Assembly (NCBI RefSeq): GCF_014195535.1
Contig: NZ_JACIBY010000007.1
Coordinates: forward strand, 186,001-250,000
Source: Runella defluvii
GTDB taxonomy: Bacteria > Bacteroidota > Bacteroidia > Cytophagales > Spirosomataceae
DNA: 64,000 nt
Direction: 5' to 3'
Positions 53,214-63,135 of the stretch are shown piece by piece (within the stretch, counting starts at the first letter, position 1; each line of letters begins with the position of its first letter). The translations under genes and the position numbers were made by a program. The notes beneath the pieces were generated by a model, which saw only the letters and a list, made by a program, of their open reading frames with translations, was not told where the DNA came from and ran no database searches.

Positions 53214-54569
53214 ATGAAAAAGCAACTAGCTATTCTTTTCACTTTACTTTGGGTATCGAGTACTGTCTTTGCCCAAAAAGAAAAATGGACCCCTTTATTT
53301 GATGGAAAATCATTTAAAGGATGGAAGCAACTCAATGGCCAAGCAAAATATACCATTGAAAATGGGGAAATTGTGGGAACAACCGTTGCCAATACGCCCA
53401 ACTCTTTCATGGCTACCGAAAAAGAATACGGCGATTTTATCTTGGAATTAGACTTAAAGGTCGATAATTCGATGAATTCGGGCATTCAAATTCGTAGTTT
53501 GTCAAAGCCCGATTACCAAAATGGCCGCGTACATGGCTACCAAATCGAAATCGACCCGTCAGACCGTGCTTGGTCGGGTGGGGTGTATGACGAAGCACGC
53601 CGTGGCTGGTTGTACAACTTGAACTTTAACCCCGAAGGTAAAAAAGCGTTCCGCCGCGACCAGTGGAACCATTACCGCATTGAGGCCATCGGAAACGTGA
53701 TTCGGACGTGGATAAATGGTATTCCAACGGCGCATTTGATTGACGACATGACACCTCAGGGCTTTATTGCGTTGCAGGTGCATGCCATCGGAAAAGACCA
53801 AAAAGAAGGAACGCAGATTCGTTGGAAAAACATTAAAATTCAGACAGAAAACCTCAAAGCGAGTCCCGTTGATAATTGTCCTGTGGAGAACTGGATGATA
53901 AACAGCTTGTCGGAGCAGGAAAAAGCGCAAGGTTTTAAATTGTTGTTCAACGGCAAGGACTTTACAGGTTGGAGAGCCGTACACAGCGATAAAATGTCGG
54001 GTAAGCACTGGAATGTGGTGGATGGCACAATGAACGTAAGCCCATCGGATGGGTCTGAGACGGGCAATGACATTGTGACGACTGACCAATACGGCGCGTT
54101 TGAAATGAAGTTTGAGTTTAAACTTTCAGAAGGAGCTAACTCAGGTGTGAAGTATTTTGTGAACGAAGCCTTTGATTCGGGAGGTAAGTCGGGTATTGGG
54201 TTGGAGTTCCAAGTGTTGGACGACGAAAAACACCCCGATGCCAAAATGGGCGCTGCTGGAAACCGTACGTTGGCGAGTTTGTACGATTTGATTCCATCGT
54301 ATAAATTGGACAAACGCTTCCAAAAGAAAATTGGTGAGTGGAACCAAGGCCGCATTGTGGTGTATCCAAATAACATCGTTCAGCACTGGCTCAATGGTTT
54401 TAAAGTGCTAGAATATGAGCGTAAAAGCAATATTTATGATGCACTTGTTGCACGTTCAAAATACTCAAAATACCAAGGTTTTGGCGCGGGCGACAAAGGC
54501 CATCTCCTTCTTCAAGACCACGGCGACAATGTGTCGTTCCGTAATTTGAAAATCCGCGAATTGAAGTAA
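53214..54569 (+). CDS. Secreted protein with two DUF1080 (3-keto-disaccharide hydrolase-type) domains
   Basis: A 451-residue exported protein (signal ending SSTVFA). It holds two jelly-roll DUF1080 domains: residues ~25-210 (WTPLFDGKSFKGWKQL, SGIQIRSLSKPDYQNGRVHGYQIEID, IRWKNIKIQ) and ~235-450 (KLLFNGKDFTGWRAV, SGVKYFVNEAFDSGG, VSFRNLKIREL). The family includes 3-keto-glycoside hydrolases/lyases and concanavalin-like carbohydrate-binding proteins. It is the first gene after the LacI operator, about 105 nt before a GH3 gene. A role in periplasmic glycoside breakdown is likely; which of the two domains is catalytic is unclear. Confidence 0.88.
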   Translation: MKKQLAILFTLLWVSSTVFAQKEKWTPLFDGKSFKGWKQLNGQAKYTIENGEIVGTTVANTPNSFMATEKEYGDFILELDLKVDNSMNSGIQIRSLSKPDYQNGRVHGYQIEIDPSDRAWSGGVYDEARRGWLYNLNFNPEGKKAFRRDQWNHYRIEAIGNVIRTWINGIPTAHLIDDMTPQGFIALQVHAIGKDQKEGTQIRWKNIKIQTENLKASPVDNCPVENWMINSLSEQEKAQGFKLLFNGKDFTGWRAVHSDKMSGKHWNVVDGTMNVSPSDGSETGNDIVTTDQYGAFEMKFEFKLSEGANSGVKYFVNEAFDSGGKSGIGLEFQVLDDEKHPDAKMGAAGNRTLASLYDLIPSYKLDKRFQKKIGEWNQGRIVVYPNNIVQHWLNGFKVLEYERKSNIYDALVARSKYSKYQGFGAGDKGHLLLQDHGDNVSFRNLKIRELK

Positions 54570-54573
54570 TACT

Positions 54574-54651
54574 TTTACCACATAGGACACACTAGGTAAG
54601 AAGCACATCAGAAAACCTATGTGTAAATACTAATGTGAACTATGTGGTAAA
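54574..54651. repeat. Dyad repeat with 12-bp perfect ends between DUF1080 and GH3 genes
   Basis: TTTACCACATAG (54574-54585) is the exact complement of CTATGTGGTAAA (54640-54651), with nested CCTATG/CATAGG inside. A related element with the same TTTTACCACATAG start lies at 58917. No T-run. Confidence 0.65.
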
Positions 54652-54674
54652 CCATAACTAACCAAACCTTACCG

Positions 54675-56678
54675 ATGAAAAAATTACTGTTATTTTTATC
54701 AATCGTAGGCGTAGCCAACGCCCAAAAACAACCTCAGTTAAGTCACCGTTCGGTCAAAGTGTTAAAAGTGAACGGTTTAGAGTTTAAAGACTTAAACAAA
54801 AACGGTAAGCTCGACCAATACGAAGACTGGCGTTTGTCTGCCGAAGAACGGGCAAAAGATGTTTTGTCGCAAATGACCTTGGAAGAAAAAGTGGGTTTTA
54901 TGCTCATCAGCACGACGCGGATGGCAGGCGAGATGACTTTTCAAGGAAATGCGGGCAACGAACGCCGTGAAATCACGGGCAGTTTCAACGAAGAAGATTT
55001 GGTACAGGGCACCAACATGTTTACCCGCAAACCGTTGGCTGTGCCTATGCTTTCGGCGTCTGGTACTACAAAAGGCGTGAACGAGCGGCATTTGCGGCAT
55101 TTTATTTTACGGGCCAATACCAGTGTAAAAAACCTTGCTGAGTGGTCAAACAACTTGCAAGCGTTGTGCGAAAATACGCGTTTGGGCATCCCTGCGGTAG
55201 TGGCCTCCAACCCCCGAAACCACATAACCTTTGACGCTTCCGTGGGCTTGAGCGTAGGAGCAACGCCTTTTTCAAAATGGCCTGGCGAACTCGGAATGGC
55301 CGCCATGCGCGATTTCAAATTGACGCGTGAGTTTGCCCAGATAGCCGCGCAAGAGTGGGCAGCCGTAGGGTTACGCAAAGGCTACATGTACATGGCTGAT
55401 TTGGCTACCGAACCCCGCTGGAACCGCACCGAAGGAACGTTTGGAGAGGACGCCGATTTGTCGGCCAACATGATTCGGGAGATTGTACTTGGGTTTCAGG
55501 GAACAAAATTGGGAAATCAGTCGGTGGCGATGACGACCAAACATTTTCCAGGGGGAGGCCCGCAAGTGGGGGGACAAGATTCTCACTTTGATTGGGGGAA
55601 ATTTGCCCACTATCCAGGCGGGATGTTTGATTACCATGTAAAACCGTTCAAAGCGGCGATTGAGGCAGGTACCTCGTCGATGATGCCCTATTACTCGGCT
55701 CCCCAAGGCAAAGAGTTTGAGGAAGTTGGATTTTCGTACAACAAGGCCATCATTGACGATTTATTGCGCAAAAAATTGGGTTTCAAAGGTATTATTAACT
55801 CCGACACGGGGCCAATCGACATGATGCCGTGGGGAGTGGAGTCGTTGACCCTTGAGCAACGTTACCAAAAAGCATTGAACGCGGGTGTTGATATTTTTTC
55901 GGGAACAGCCGACCCTACTCTTTTGCTCGAAACGGTGAAAAAAGGACTGGTGACTGAAAGCCGAATCGATGCGTCCGTAGCTCGTTTATTGAAAGAAAAA
56001 TTTGAATTAGGGTTGTTTGAAAATCCTTATGTGGATGTTGAAAAAGCCCAAAAATTGGTAGGAAATACTGAATTTCAACAAAAAGCCGACCTCGCCCACC
56101 GCAAATCAGTTGTTTTGCTTCGCAATGACGCGAAGTTGTTGCCTTTGACCCAAAAAACAAAAGTATTACTCGAAGTCATTCGTGATGCGGGCGGGCGCAA
56201 TGCCGAATCTCCCATCAAAGTGATTAAGCCCACTGCTTCGTATCCAAACGTGGAGTTTGTGTCAACGAAAGAAGAAGCCGATGTCGTGGTGGAATGGCTG
56301 TATCCGACAACTGGAGGACTTTTCAGCTCGAATGGAAAAGCGATTGAATTGAGCTTATCAAAAAACCGAATTGACGTGGTGCGCCTCAATGAGTTGTGTA
56401 AAGCCAAACCTACAATTGTGGTCGTAAATTTTACGAATCCTTGGGTAATTGAAGAAATTGAGGGAAATACTAAAACACTTTTAGCTACTTTTGGCACTAC
56501 GCCCGAGGCGGTGATGGATGTAATTACGGGGAAATTTAACCCAACGGGTAAGATGCCGTTTGCGATTCCTGTCTCAGAAAAAGCCGTCGCAGAGAACAAA
56601 TCTGACGTTCCTGGCAGTAAGGAAAACGCAGGCTATGCTTTGTTTAACTTTGGAGCTGGCTTAAATTATAAGAAATAA
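54675..56678 (+). CDS. GH3-family beta-glycosidase
   Basis: A 667-residue exported protein ([16 protein letters not shown]). Right after the signal is an EF-hand-like calcium loop ([14 protein letters not shown]), often seen in Bacteroidota GH3 enzymes. The (beta/alpha)8 domain follows with [11 protein letters not shown], the substrate-binding [18 protein letters not shown] and the nucleophile region [13 protein letters not shown] (Asp in SD), then the alpha/beta sandwich with [13 protein letters not shown]. Likely a periplasmic beta-glucosidase/xylosidase type enzyme. It precedes uxuA by 17 nt, suggesting co-transcription. Confidence 0.9.
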   Translation: MKKLLLFLSIVGVANAQKQPQLSHRSVKVLKVNGLEFKDLNKNGKLDQYEDWRLSAEERAKDVLSQMTLEEKVGFMLISTTRMAGEMTFQGNAGNERREITGSFNEEDLVQGTNMFTRKPLAVPMLSASGTTKGVNERHLRHFILRANTSVKNLAEWSNNLQALCENTRLGIPAVVASNPRNHITFDASVGLSVGATPFSKWPGELGMAAMRDFKLTREFAQIAAQEWAAVGLRKGYMYMADLATEPRWNRTEGTFGEDADLSANMIREIVLGFQGTKLGNQSVAMTTKHFPGGGPQVGGQDSHFDWGKFAHYPGGMFDYHVKPFKAAIEAGTSSMMPYYSAPQGKEFEEVGFSYNKAIIDDLLRKKLGFKGIINSDTGPIDMMPWGVESLTLEQRYQKALNAGVDIFSGTADPTLLLETVKKGLVTESRIDASVARLLKEKFELGLFENPYVDVEKAQKLVGNTEFQQKADLAHRKSVVLLRNDAKLLPLTQKTKVLLEVIRDAGGRNAESPIKVIKPTASYPNVEFVSTKEEADVVVEWLYPTTGGLFSSNGKAIELSLSKNRIDVVRLNELCKAKPTIVVVNFTNPWVIEEIEGNTKTLLATFGTTPEAVMDVITGKFNPTGKMPFAIPVSEKAVAENKSDVPGSKENAGYALFNFGAGLNYKK

Positions 56679-56695
56679 ATCGTACTAATTTTTTT

Positions 56696-57883
56696 ATGGC
56701 ATTAGAACAAACATGGCGCTGGTACGGCCCCAAAGACCCTGTAAGTCTCTGGGACGTTCGTCAGGCGGGAGCAACAGGCGTGGTGAACGCATTGCACCAC
56801 ATTCCGAATGGCCAAGTGTGGACCATCGCTGAAATCGAAAAAAGAAAGACTGAAATTGAAGCAGTAGGGCTGACGTGGTCAGTGGTAGAAAGTGTACCCG
56901 TTCACGAAGACATCAAAAAAGCGACGGGGAACTACAAACAATACATCGAAAACTACAAAGAAAGCTTGTCCAATTTGGCAGCTTGCGGCATAGACACCGT
57001 TTGTTATAATTTCATGCCTGTGTTGGATTGGACGCGTACCGATTTGGATTTTCGTTTACCCGACGGCTCAACAGCTTTGCGGTTTGATATGACGGAATTT
57101 TGTGCGTTTGAAACCTATATTTTGAAACGCCCCAATGCCGAAAAAAGCTATTCGGAAGCCCAATTACAGAAAGCAAAAAGCTGGATTGACCATGCTTCGG
57201 ACGCCTCGGTTCAAAAACTAATCCGAAACATCATTGCGGGTTTGCCAGGAAGTGAAGAAAGTTTTACGGTAGAGGAGTTTGCCGAAGTGTTGAAGTCGTA
57301 CGACAACGTGGACGATACGGCACTTCGCACCAATTTATACAACTTTTTGAAAGAAATTACTCCCGTAGCTGAGGACGCAGGCGTATTGTTGGCCATTCAC
57401 CCCGACGACCCCCCGTATCCGATTTTGGGTCTTCCTCGGGTGGTAAGTACCGAAGCCGATGCTCAGCAATTGTTGAAAGCCTACGAAAGCAAGCACAACG
57501 GCCTTTGTTTTTGTACGGGAAGTTACGGCGTGCGGGCTGACAACGATTTGGTAGGAATGGTCGAACGCATGGGAAATCGCATCAATTTTGTGCATTTACG
57601 GGCTACCACGCGCGATGCGGAAGGTAATTTTTATGAGGCGGATCACCTCACGGGCGACGTGGATATGTATGGCGTAATGAAGGCGTTGGTGACCGAACAA
57701 CGACGTCGGATTGCCGAAAACCGTCCCGATTACCGTTTGCCTTTCCGTCCCGATCACGGGCACCGAATGTTGGACGATTTGAACCCCAATAAAAAAACAA
57801 ACCCAGGCTACACGGCCATCGGTCGCCTTCGTGGGTTGGCGGAGCTTCGTGGGTTGGAATTGGGGATTGAAAGAAGTTTATAA
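56696..57883 (+). CDS. uxuA: Mannonate dehydratase
   Basis: A 395-residue cytoplasmic enzyme converting D-mannonate to 2-keto-3-deoxygluconate in glucuronate catabolism. The match is clear over the whole length: [86 protein letters not shown] and [11 protein letters not shown], which contain the metal-binding His/Cys/Asp residues. Length is normal for the family. Its presence implies that the region handles hexuronates; uxuB/uxaC and KDG kinase/aldolase are not in the window. Confidence 0.95.
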   Translation: MALEQTWRWYGPKDPVSLWDVRQAGATGVVNALHHIPNGQVWTIAEIEKRKTEIEAVGLTWSVVESVPVHEDIKKATGNYKQYIENYKESLSNLAACGIDTVCYNFMPVLDWTRTDLDFRLPDGSTALRFDMTEFCAFETYILKRPNAEKSYSEAQLQKAKSWIDHASDASVQKLIRNIIAGLPGSEESFTVEEFAEVLKSYDNVDDTALRTNLYNFLKEITPVAEDAGVLLAIHPDDPPYPILGLPRVVSTEADAQQLLKAYESKHNGLCFCTGSYGVRADNDLVGMVERMGNRINFVHLRATTRDAEGNFYEADHLTGDVDMYGVMKALVTEQRRRIAENRPDYRLPFRPDHGHRMLDDLNPNKKTNPGYTAIGRLRGLAELRGLELGIERSL

Positions 57884-57895
57884 GTTGTTGAAAAA

Positions 57896-57980
57896 TGGAA
57901 CACGGGTTTAATGGATTAAACAGATAACCACGGATTTTAAATCAGTGCAAATCCGTCTCATCCGTTAAATCCGCGTTCCA
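57896..57980. repeat. Imperfect dyad repeat between uxuA and the AraC gene
   Basis: The ends TGGAACACGG and CCGCGTTCCA are near-complementary, with inner GGATTAAA/TTAAATCC and ACGGATTT/AAATCCGT pairs, the same style of element as at 14158-14253. It ends 17 nt before the next gene. Confidence 0.55.
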
Positions 57981-57997
57981 TAAAACCTTGCACCTCT

Positions 57998-58906
57998 TTG
58001 AAAACCGATGCAGTTCCTATTCTAAACCCCTTTGAAATGGGGCAGCTCCATTTTGAGGAGCATTTGGCGTGGCAGTCGTTGTTTGCGCCAACGCATCACT
58101 ATTTTCACATCAATCGTCTCGAAGATTACAAAGACATGATGCGCTTTCCTTTGCCGCCGCATCGAAAAGTGGTGTATGATTTTGTGTTTTTGACGGAAGG
58201 GCAAAGTGTGCGTAGCAAAGGATTAGATAGCTTCTCGTTTTCGGCCAATACTTTTTTCTTTTTACCCGCTTACCAAATCACCAGTCACAAGTCGATGAGT
58301 GCCGACGCGCGAGGGTTCTACTGTCACTTCGACCTTGATTTATTGACCAAAAATATCCACCACAAAGAAATTTTGCAGGATTTTCCTTTTCTTCAATTTA
58401 TTGGAAATCCGTTGGTGTCTGTTGATGAAACAACGCGAGAAACCATCCTATTTTTGCTTCAACGCCTCGAAAAAGAGTACCAAAAGCCCGAAAAACCTGA
58501 TTTTCGACTTGCACAATTGTATTTGTTGGCATTGATGACCGAAATAAAGCCCTTTGTCGTGGCGGATAAAAAGGTAAGAATCAACGCCGCATCGCAAATA
58601 ACCGAGCGTTATAAAAATGCACTGGAGCAATTTATTTACCAAAAGCAAAAAATCACAGATTTTGCCGAAATCCTAGCCGTGACGCCCAATCACCTCAATA
58701 AATGTGTCAAGGCAACGACGGGTAAATCGGCGCATGAGCTGTTGGACGATATGCTTTTATTGGAAGCCAAAGTGCTTCTAAAACAAACAACGCTGCCCAT
58801 TGCTGACGTGGCGCTTCGTATAGGCAAAAGCGAACTAAGTGACTTTGGACGTTTTTTTAAGCAGAAAACAAGCTTTACCCCCAGCGAATACCGCAAAATG
58901 GATTGA
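57998..58906 (+). CDS. AraC-family transcriptional regulator
   Basis: A 302-residue regulator with a TTG start at 57998; an ATG at 58037 is an alternative that loses 13 residues. The N-terminal ~190 residues form a cupin-like sensing domain (FVFLTEGQSV, FSANTFFFLPAYQ). The last ~100 residues contain two helix-turn-helix units (FAEILAVTPNHLNKCVKATTG and IADVALRIGKSELSDFGRFFKQKTS, then FTPSEYRK). It probably controls neighbouring sugar or esterase genes. Flanked on both sides by dyad repeats. Confidence 0.88.
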   Translation: MKTDAVPILNPFEMGQLHFEEHLAWQSLFAPTHHYFHINRLEDYKDMMRFPLPPHRKVVYDFVFLTEGQSVRSKGLDSFSFSANTFFFLPAYQITSHKSMSADARGFYCHFDLDLLTKNIHHKEILQDFPFLQFIGNPLVSVDETTRETILFLLQRLEKEYQKPEKPDFRLAQLYLLALMTEIKPFVVADKKVRINAASQITERYKNALEQFIYQKQKITDFAEILAVTPNHLNKCVKATTGKSAHELLDDMLLLEAKVLLKQTTLPIADVALRIGKSELSDFGRFFKQKTSFTPSEYRKMD

Positions 58907-58916
58907 TGTGGATTCG

Positions 58917-58994
58917 TTTTTACCACATAGACCATAGTAGCTTTACACATAGAAAAACATAGATTCGCATTGTTTATTGGCCTATGTGTTTACC
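58917..58994. repeat. Dyad repeat related to 54574-54651
   Basis: It starts with TTTTACCACATAGACC and ends with CCTATGTGTTTACC, with nested ACATAG/CTATGT. It resembles the element between the DUF1080 and GH3 genes, but the stem is more degenerate. Confidence 0.5.
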
Positions 58995-59023
58995 AACCAG
59001 CTCTTAACCAAAATTGATACAAA

Positions 59024-60586
59024 ATGAAAAAAGCTTTCTTAATTGTTGCCGCTTTACTTTTAGGAGCAAGCCTCGAAAGCCAAGCACAACAAGTCATTCC
59101 GTTGTACGAGGGCAAAGCCCCAGGCTCCGAAAACTGGACGTGGACTGAAAAAGAATACGCTAATAATGGATCTAAAAATCGGGTGATTTATAATGTCGTT
59201 CAACCGACCTTAACAGTCTATTTGCCAAAGCCAGAAGTGGCCACAGGAACGGCCGTCATTGTAGCACCTGGCGGAGCGTTTCATATTTTATCCATTGATA
59301 ACGAAGGTATTGATGTAGCAAAGTGGCTAAATTCCAAAGGAATTGCTGCGTTTGTGTTGAAATACCGTTTGGTGCGTATCCTGACCGATAACCCTGTGGC
59401 GGAGTTGATGCCTAAAATGCAGGATTTTAAGAAACTGGATGAAATCAATGCACCTGTGGTTGAGATGGCCGTGGCGGATGGTAAAAAAGCCATCGAGTAC
59501 GTTCGGAGTCATGCCAAAGAGCTTGATATTTTGCCCAACCAAATCGGAATCATGGGATTTTCGGCAGGAGGAGCCTTGACGTTAGGGGTGGGACTGAGTT
59601 ACACGGCTGCCAATCGCCCCGATTTTATTGCTCCGATTTACCCTAAAACCGATATTTTTGGTCCGCTTAAAGTCCCCGCCGATGCCCCGCCCGCGTGGAT
59701 TTGTGCCGCTTCCGACGACCAATTGGGCTTTGCTCCGCACGCAACGGCATTGTACGACGCTTGGATTGGCGCAAAAAAAATCGCAGAATTACACATGTAT
59801 CAAAAAGGAGGACACGGTTTTGGCATGAATAAACAAAAAATACCGACCGATACGTGGTACGAGCGTTTTGGAGAATGGATGAAATTGCAGGGTTTATTGA
59901 AAAAACTACGCCCATCTGCCTTGGAATTGAACTATTCGGAAGAGCAGATTGCGAATTTTGAACGCAACGATTGGGCTAATTTCAGTCGCTACAGTGAGGC
60001 CAACAAAAAGCTGCCCGCTCCCAAAGAAGGTGAAAATCGCGTCGTATTTTTGGGAAACTCCATTACACAAGGTTGGGTGAGCAAACAACCCGATTTTTTT
60101 GCCAAAGGCAACTACATCGGTCGTGGTATCAGCGGACAAACTTCTCCCCAAGCGTTGCTGCGTTTTCGCCCTGATGTGGTGGACTTGAAGCCTAAAGTGG
60201 TGGTAATCAACATTGGCATCAATGACATCGCCGAAAACACAGGGCCGTATAACCCCGATTTTACGTTAGGAAACATTGCGTCGATGGTTGAAATTGCCAA
60301 AGCCAATGGCATCAAAGTTGTGTTGGCGTCGGTACATCCAGCGTTTGAATTTCCGTGGCGGAAAGATATCAGTGACGTTCCCAATAAAATTATTCGCTTC
60401 AACGAGCGCCTCAAGCAGTATGCTCAGTCGCAAGGAGTTGTTTACCTCGATTACCACAGTGCTATGAAAGATAGTCGTAACGGCATGGCGCCCGATATTG
60501 CCGAAGACGGCGTTCACCCAACCCTGAAAGGATACCAAATAATGGCACCACTGGCCGAAGCAGCAATTGCCAAAGCGCTGAAATAA
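59024..60586 (+). CDS. Secreted fusion of an alpha/beta-hydrolase esterase and an SGNH hydrolase
   Basis: A 520-residue exported protein (signal ending SLESQAQ). Residues ~25-295 are an alpha/beta-hydrolase of the acetyl-xylan/xylan esterase type: VIVAPGGAFH oxyanion loop, nucleophile Ser180 in GFSAGG, and His264 in KGGHGFG. Residues ~335-520 are an SGNH hydrolase: Ser346 in FLGNSITQGW, Gly and Asn in GIND (398-401), Asp495 and His498 in EDGVHPT. Both active sites look complete. The combination suggests removal of two different acyl groups from one plant or bacterial glycan, in line with the GH3 and uxuA neighbours. Confidence 0.9.
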   Translation: MKKAFLIVAALLLGASLESQAQQVIPLYEGKAPGSENWTWTEKEYANNGSKNRVIYNVVQPTLTVYLPKPEVATGTAVIVAPGGAFHILSIDNEGIDVAKWLNSKGIAAFVLKYRLVRILTDNPVAELMPKMQDFKKLDEINAPVVEMAVADGKKAIEYVRSHAKELDILPNQIGIMGFSAGGALTLGVGLSYTAANRPDFIAPIYPKTDIFGPLKVPADAPPAWICAASDDQLGFAPHATALYDAWIGAKKIAELHMYQKGGHGFGMNKQKIPTDTWYERFGEWMKLQGLLKKLRPSALELNYSEEQIANFERNDWANFSRYSEANKKLPAPKEGENRVVFLGNSITQGWVSKQPDFFAKGNYIGRGISGQTSPQALLRFRPDVVDLKPKVVVINIGINDIAENTGPYNPDFTLGNIASMVEIAKANGIKVVLASVHPAFEFPWRKDISDVPNKIIRFNERLKQYAQSQGVVYLDYHSAMKDSRNGMAPDIAEDGVHPTLKGYQIMAPLAEAAIAKALK

Positions 60587-60592
60587 ATTAAT

Positions 60593-60757
60593 GTGCAGGA
60601 GGTTTCTCAAAACCTCCTTAAATAAGCCTCGGTAGAGGCGTAAAGTTTGTAGTTAACGTGTAGGAGGTTTCTCAAAACCTCCTTAAATAAGCCTCGGTAG
60701 AGGCATAACGTTTGTACCTAACGTGTAGGAGGTTTCTCAAAACCTCCTTTTTTTGTG
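60593..60757. repeat. Three-copy tandem repeat, 65-nt period, each with a hairpin
   Basis: Copies start at 60593, 60658 and 60723. Each has AGGAGGTTT-CTCA-AAACCTCCT as a hairpin followed (in copies 1 and 2) by AAATAAGCCTCGGTAGAGGC. The first two are nearly identical; the third is cut short and runs into seven T. It fills about half of the 347-nt gap between the esterase fusion and the dioxygenase gene. The rest of that gap (60758-60933) is AT-rich with no clear feature. Confidence 0.85.
60727..60754 (+). terminator. Intrinsic terminator formed by the last tandem copy
   Basis: AGGAGGTTT (60727-60735) pairs with AAACCTCCT (60740-60748), followed by a T-run to 60754. The two upstream copies of the same hairpin lack the T-run. 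Confidence 0.75.
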
Positions 60758-60933
60758 TAAAGGCATAAAAATTGATATAAAATTAGGAATATTAGAAGAC
60801 TAAATTTGAAAATGGATTGATTTTGTAGAATAGTTGCGTCTTTTAGATTAACAACTGCTGCGTAAAATATTGAAACTTTGCATTGAAAAATAGGACTAAA
60901 TAAAGCGATATTCAACTTTAAAAACATACGTTA

Positions 60934-61923
60934 GTGGCAAAGAATCCGCATTTCCTTTCGCAAATGGCCCACATAGAGGTGCTAACAACCGACCTTGAAA
61001 AGTCGGTCTATTTCTTCCGAGATGTCGTTGGCATGGACGAGACAGGGCGTGAAGAAAACTCAGTGTACCTCCGTGCTTGGGGTGATTATTTTCATCATAC
61101 GTTAAAATTAACCCAAAGTGAGCAATCGGGTTTGGGGCACATTGGATGGCGGGCGGATAGCGCCGAAGCGCTGGAAGAATGTGTAGCGCATTTGGAAAGC
61201 TTAGGCGCGGGTAGAGGCTGGGTAGATGGGGATTTAGGACACGGGAAAGCGTATCGTTTTCAGTCGCCCGATGGTCACATACACGAGGTATTTTGGGACG
61301 TAGTTTGGCTTCGCGAAACGGGCGAGCGCGGCAGTGTCTATGCTGACCGTTATGCAAGCAATCGCTTGAAAGGAGCGAACCCTCGCCGATTTGACCACGT
61401 AACCTACATGGTAGCCAAAGGGAAATACGCCGCTGAAAAGGCATTTTGGCAAACATTTGGACTCAAAAACCCTGACGAAATACGAATTGCGGACGAAATA
61501 CCACCTGTCGGTGGATTGTGGACCATTGGAAACCTCTCGCATGACATTGCCGTCTTTACTGACCCTAATATCGGTGAAAATGAGGCCGTTTTGAACCACA
61601 TTTGTTGGAACGTCGATAGCCGCGAAGAGGTACTTTTAGCATTGGATTATTTCATCGAAAAAGGCTTCAAGAGTGTAATGGGAGCACCCACGCGTCACAA
61701 GGCCGACGAAGGCTTCTTTATTTACATCCAAGACCCAGGCAGCGGGGTTTTATTTGAATACTATGCTTGCGCTCGTTTGGTGTTTGCGCCTGACCATCAG
61801 GATGTTCACTACCTAAAAGATAACCCGAACGATGCGTGGGGAAGCGTGAATCCATTTGCCGAAATGGCCAAAGGAAAAAAACTCGGCCTTACCGACGGAC
61901 AAGTAAAACCAGTTGATATTTAA
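60934..61923 (+). CDS. Two-domain extradiol-type (VOC) dioxygenase, catechol 2,3-dioxygenase-like
   Basis: A 329-residue protein with a GTG start at 60934; an ATG at 60964 would also keep the first strand. It has two VOC domains (~10-125 and ~150-285). The metal ligands expected for type I extradiol dioxygenases are in the second domain: His155 (RRFDHVTYMV), His222 (LNHICWNVD) and Glu275 (VLFEYYA). Such enzymes open catechol-type rings next to the hydroxyls. The following alpha/beta hydrolase and dehydrogenase-like gene suggest a meta-cleavage-type route; the aromatic substrate is unknown. Confidence 0.85.
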   Translation: MAKNPHFLSQMAHIEVLTTDLEKSVYFFRDVVGMDETGREENSVYLRAWGDYFHHTLKLTQSEQSGLGHIGWRADSAEALEECVAHLESLGAGRGWVDGDLGHGKAYRFQSPDGHIHEVFWDVVWLRETGERGSVYADRYASNRLKGANPRRFDHVTYMVAKGKYAAEKAFWQTFGLKNPDEIRIADEIPPVGGLWTIGNLSHDIAVFTDPNIGENEAVLNHICWNVDSREEVLLALDYFIEKGFKSVMGAPTRHKADEGFFIYIQDPGSGVLFEYYACARLVFAPDHQDVHYLKDNPNDAWGSVNPFAEMAKGKKLGLTDGQVKPVDI

Positions 61924-61933
61924 TGTAGTGATA

Positions 61934-61977
61934 AGTGATGAGAGTTAAGAGATAAGTGTTTCGTAACTCTCATCACT
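61934..61977. repeat. Inverted repeat with 14-bp perfect stem between dioxygenase and hydrolase genes
   Basis: AGTGATGAGAGTTA (61934-61947) pairs exactly with TAACTCTCATCACT (61964-61977) around 16 nt. More copies of CTCATCACTC/ATCTCTTA follow up to the next ATG at 62017, forming a degenerate repeat cluster. It could sequester the start region of the hydrolase message. Confidence 0.65.
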
Positions 61978-62016
61978 CATCTCTTATAGCCCATCTCTCA
62001 TAACTCATCACTCAAA

Positions 62017-63129
62017 ATGTGGCATTATTTTCCTGGGCAGTATATGCCCTCATATCAAGTCAATCGTGCATTAACTCAGGCCCATTACGGGGGTGGAGAG
62101 TTTGCCGAAATTTTGGAAGTAGCAAGTGAAATCGACCCACTCGACCGCGAGAGTTTTAACCGTGCTTGGGTAAAAATGGGCGATAAAGTCTATGACAAAG
62201 CAGAAGCCTATGCACAGGCCAATCAGCGCGTGTCGGCGCGACGTACCTACTTGCGGGCGTTCAATTACTTACGTACGGCTGAGTTTTTTATGACTCTGCA
62301 CGACGAACGCAAAATTCCTTATTACCTCAAATGCCGCGATGCCTTTATCAAAGCCATTGATTTGTTCGATGAACGACCAATAACGGTTGATATTCCGTTT
62401 GAAGGCTCAATACTTCCTGCCTATCTTTTTAAACCAGTTGGCGTTGCAAATCCGCCAGTAGTGGTCATGTTTGGTGGGTTGGACAGTTTGGCCGAAGAGC
62501 TTTACTTCGGAATTGCCCAACACCTTAATGAACGCGGAATAGCCATGATGGCCGTCGATGGCCCTGGACAAGGAGCGGCTTTGCGCTTGAATCACATTCA
62601 TACCCGCTATGACTATAATGTGGCTGGGACGGCAGTATTGGACTATATTATTGAAAATCTCGGCGAGCATGTCGATACCGCTCGGGTAGGGGTTGGGGCT
62701 GTTTCGATGGGGGGCTACATGGCGGCACGCTGTGCGGCGTTTGAGCCTCGTTTTAAAGTGTGTATGATTTTTGGCGCGGTTTGGTCGTACTACGACATTT
62801 GGAAAAACCGTCCAGACAATCACCCATTGGCCGAAATCGTACAACATATCGTAGGAGCCGACAACATGACCGAAGCCCGCGAGCGTCTTAAATACTTTAC
62901 GTTAGAAGGTGTTGCCGAAAAAATTCAATGCCCAACTTACATTCTCCACGGCGAAGACGACCGCCAAAATTTTGTGGAAAATGCCTACAAAGTAAACGAC
63001 GCCTTGACTTGCGAACACGTGATGGAAATCGTGCCGAAAGAAGAAAGTGGCTCTGCTCACTGCTCAGTCGATGATTTTACCAAGACTTTTAATATGTACG
63101 ATTGGATTGAAAAAAAGATTAAGAGTTAG
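62017..63129 (+). CDS. Alpha/beta hydrolase (FrsA / 2,6-dihydroxypseudooxynicotine hydrolase-like, C-C bond type)
   Basis: A 370-residue cytoplasmic protein. About 125 helical residues precede the hydrolase fold, as in FrsA and in C-C hydrolases such as dihydroxypseudooxynicotine hydrolase. The fold shows the MFGGLDSLAEE loop, DGPGQGAA, nucleophile Ser230 in GAVSMGGY, Asp314 or Asp315 in LHGEDDRQNF and His348 in GSAHCS. It follows the ring-cleaving dioxygenase by about 90 nt, so cleavage of a ring-opening product is a reasonable role. Simple esterase activity is the alternative. Confidence 0.85.
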   Translation: MWHYFPGQYMPSYQVNRALTQAHYGGGEFAEILEVASEIDPLDRESFNRAWVKMGDKVYDKAEAYAQANQRVSARRTYLRAFNYLRTAEFFMTLHDERKIPYYLKCRDAFIKAIDLFDERPITVDIPFEGSILPAYLFKPVGVANPPVVVMFGGLDSLAEELYFGIAQHLNERGIAMMAVDGPGQGAALRLNHIHTRYDYNVAGTAVLDYIIENLGEHVDTARVGVGAVSMGGYMAARCAAFEPRFKVCMIFGAVWSYYDIWKNRPDNHPLAEIVQHIVGADNMTEARERLKYFTLEGVAEKIQCPTYILHGEDDRQNFVENAYKVNDALTCEHVMEIVPKEESGSAHCSVDDFTKTFNMYDWIEKKIKS

Positions 63130-63135
63130 TCACTG

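Noticed and set aside
60593-60757. Possible CRISPR array
   Set aside because: Only three copies at 65-nt period with no variable spacers; the whole unit is repeated and the last copy ends in a terminator.
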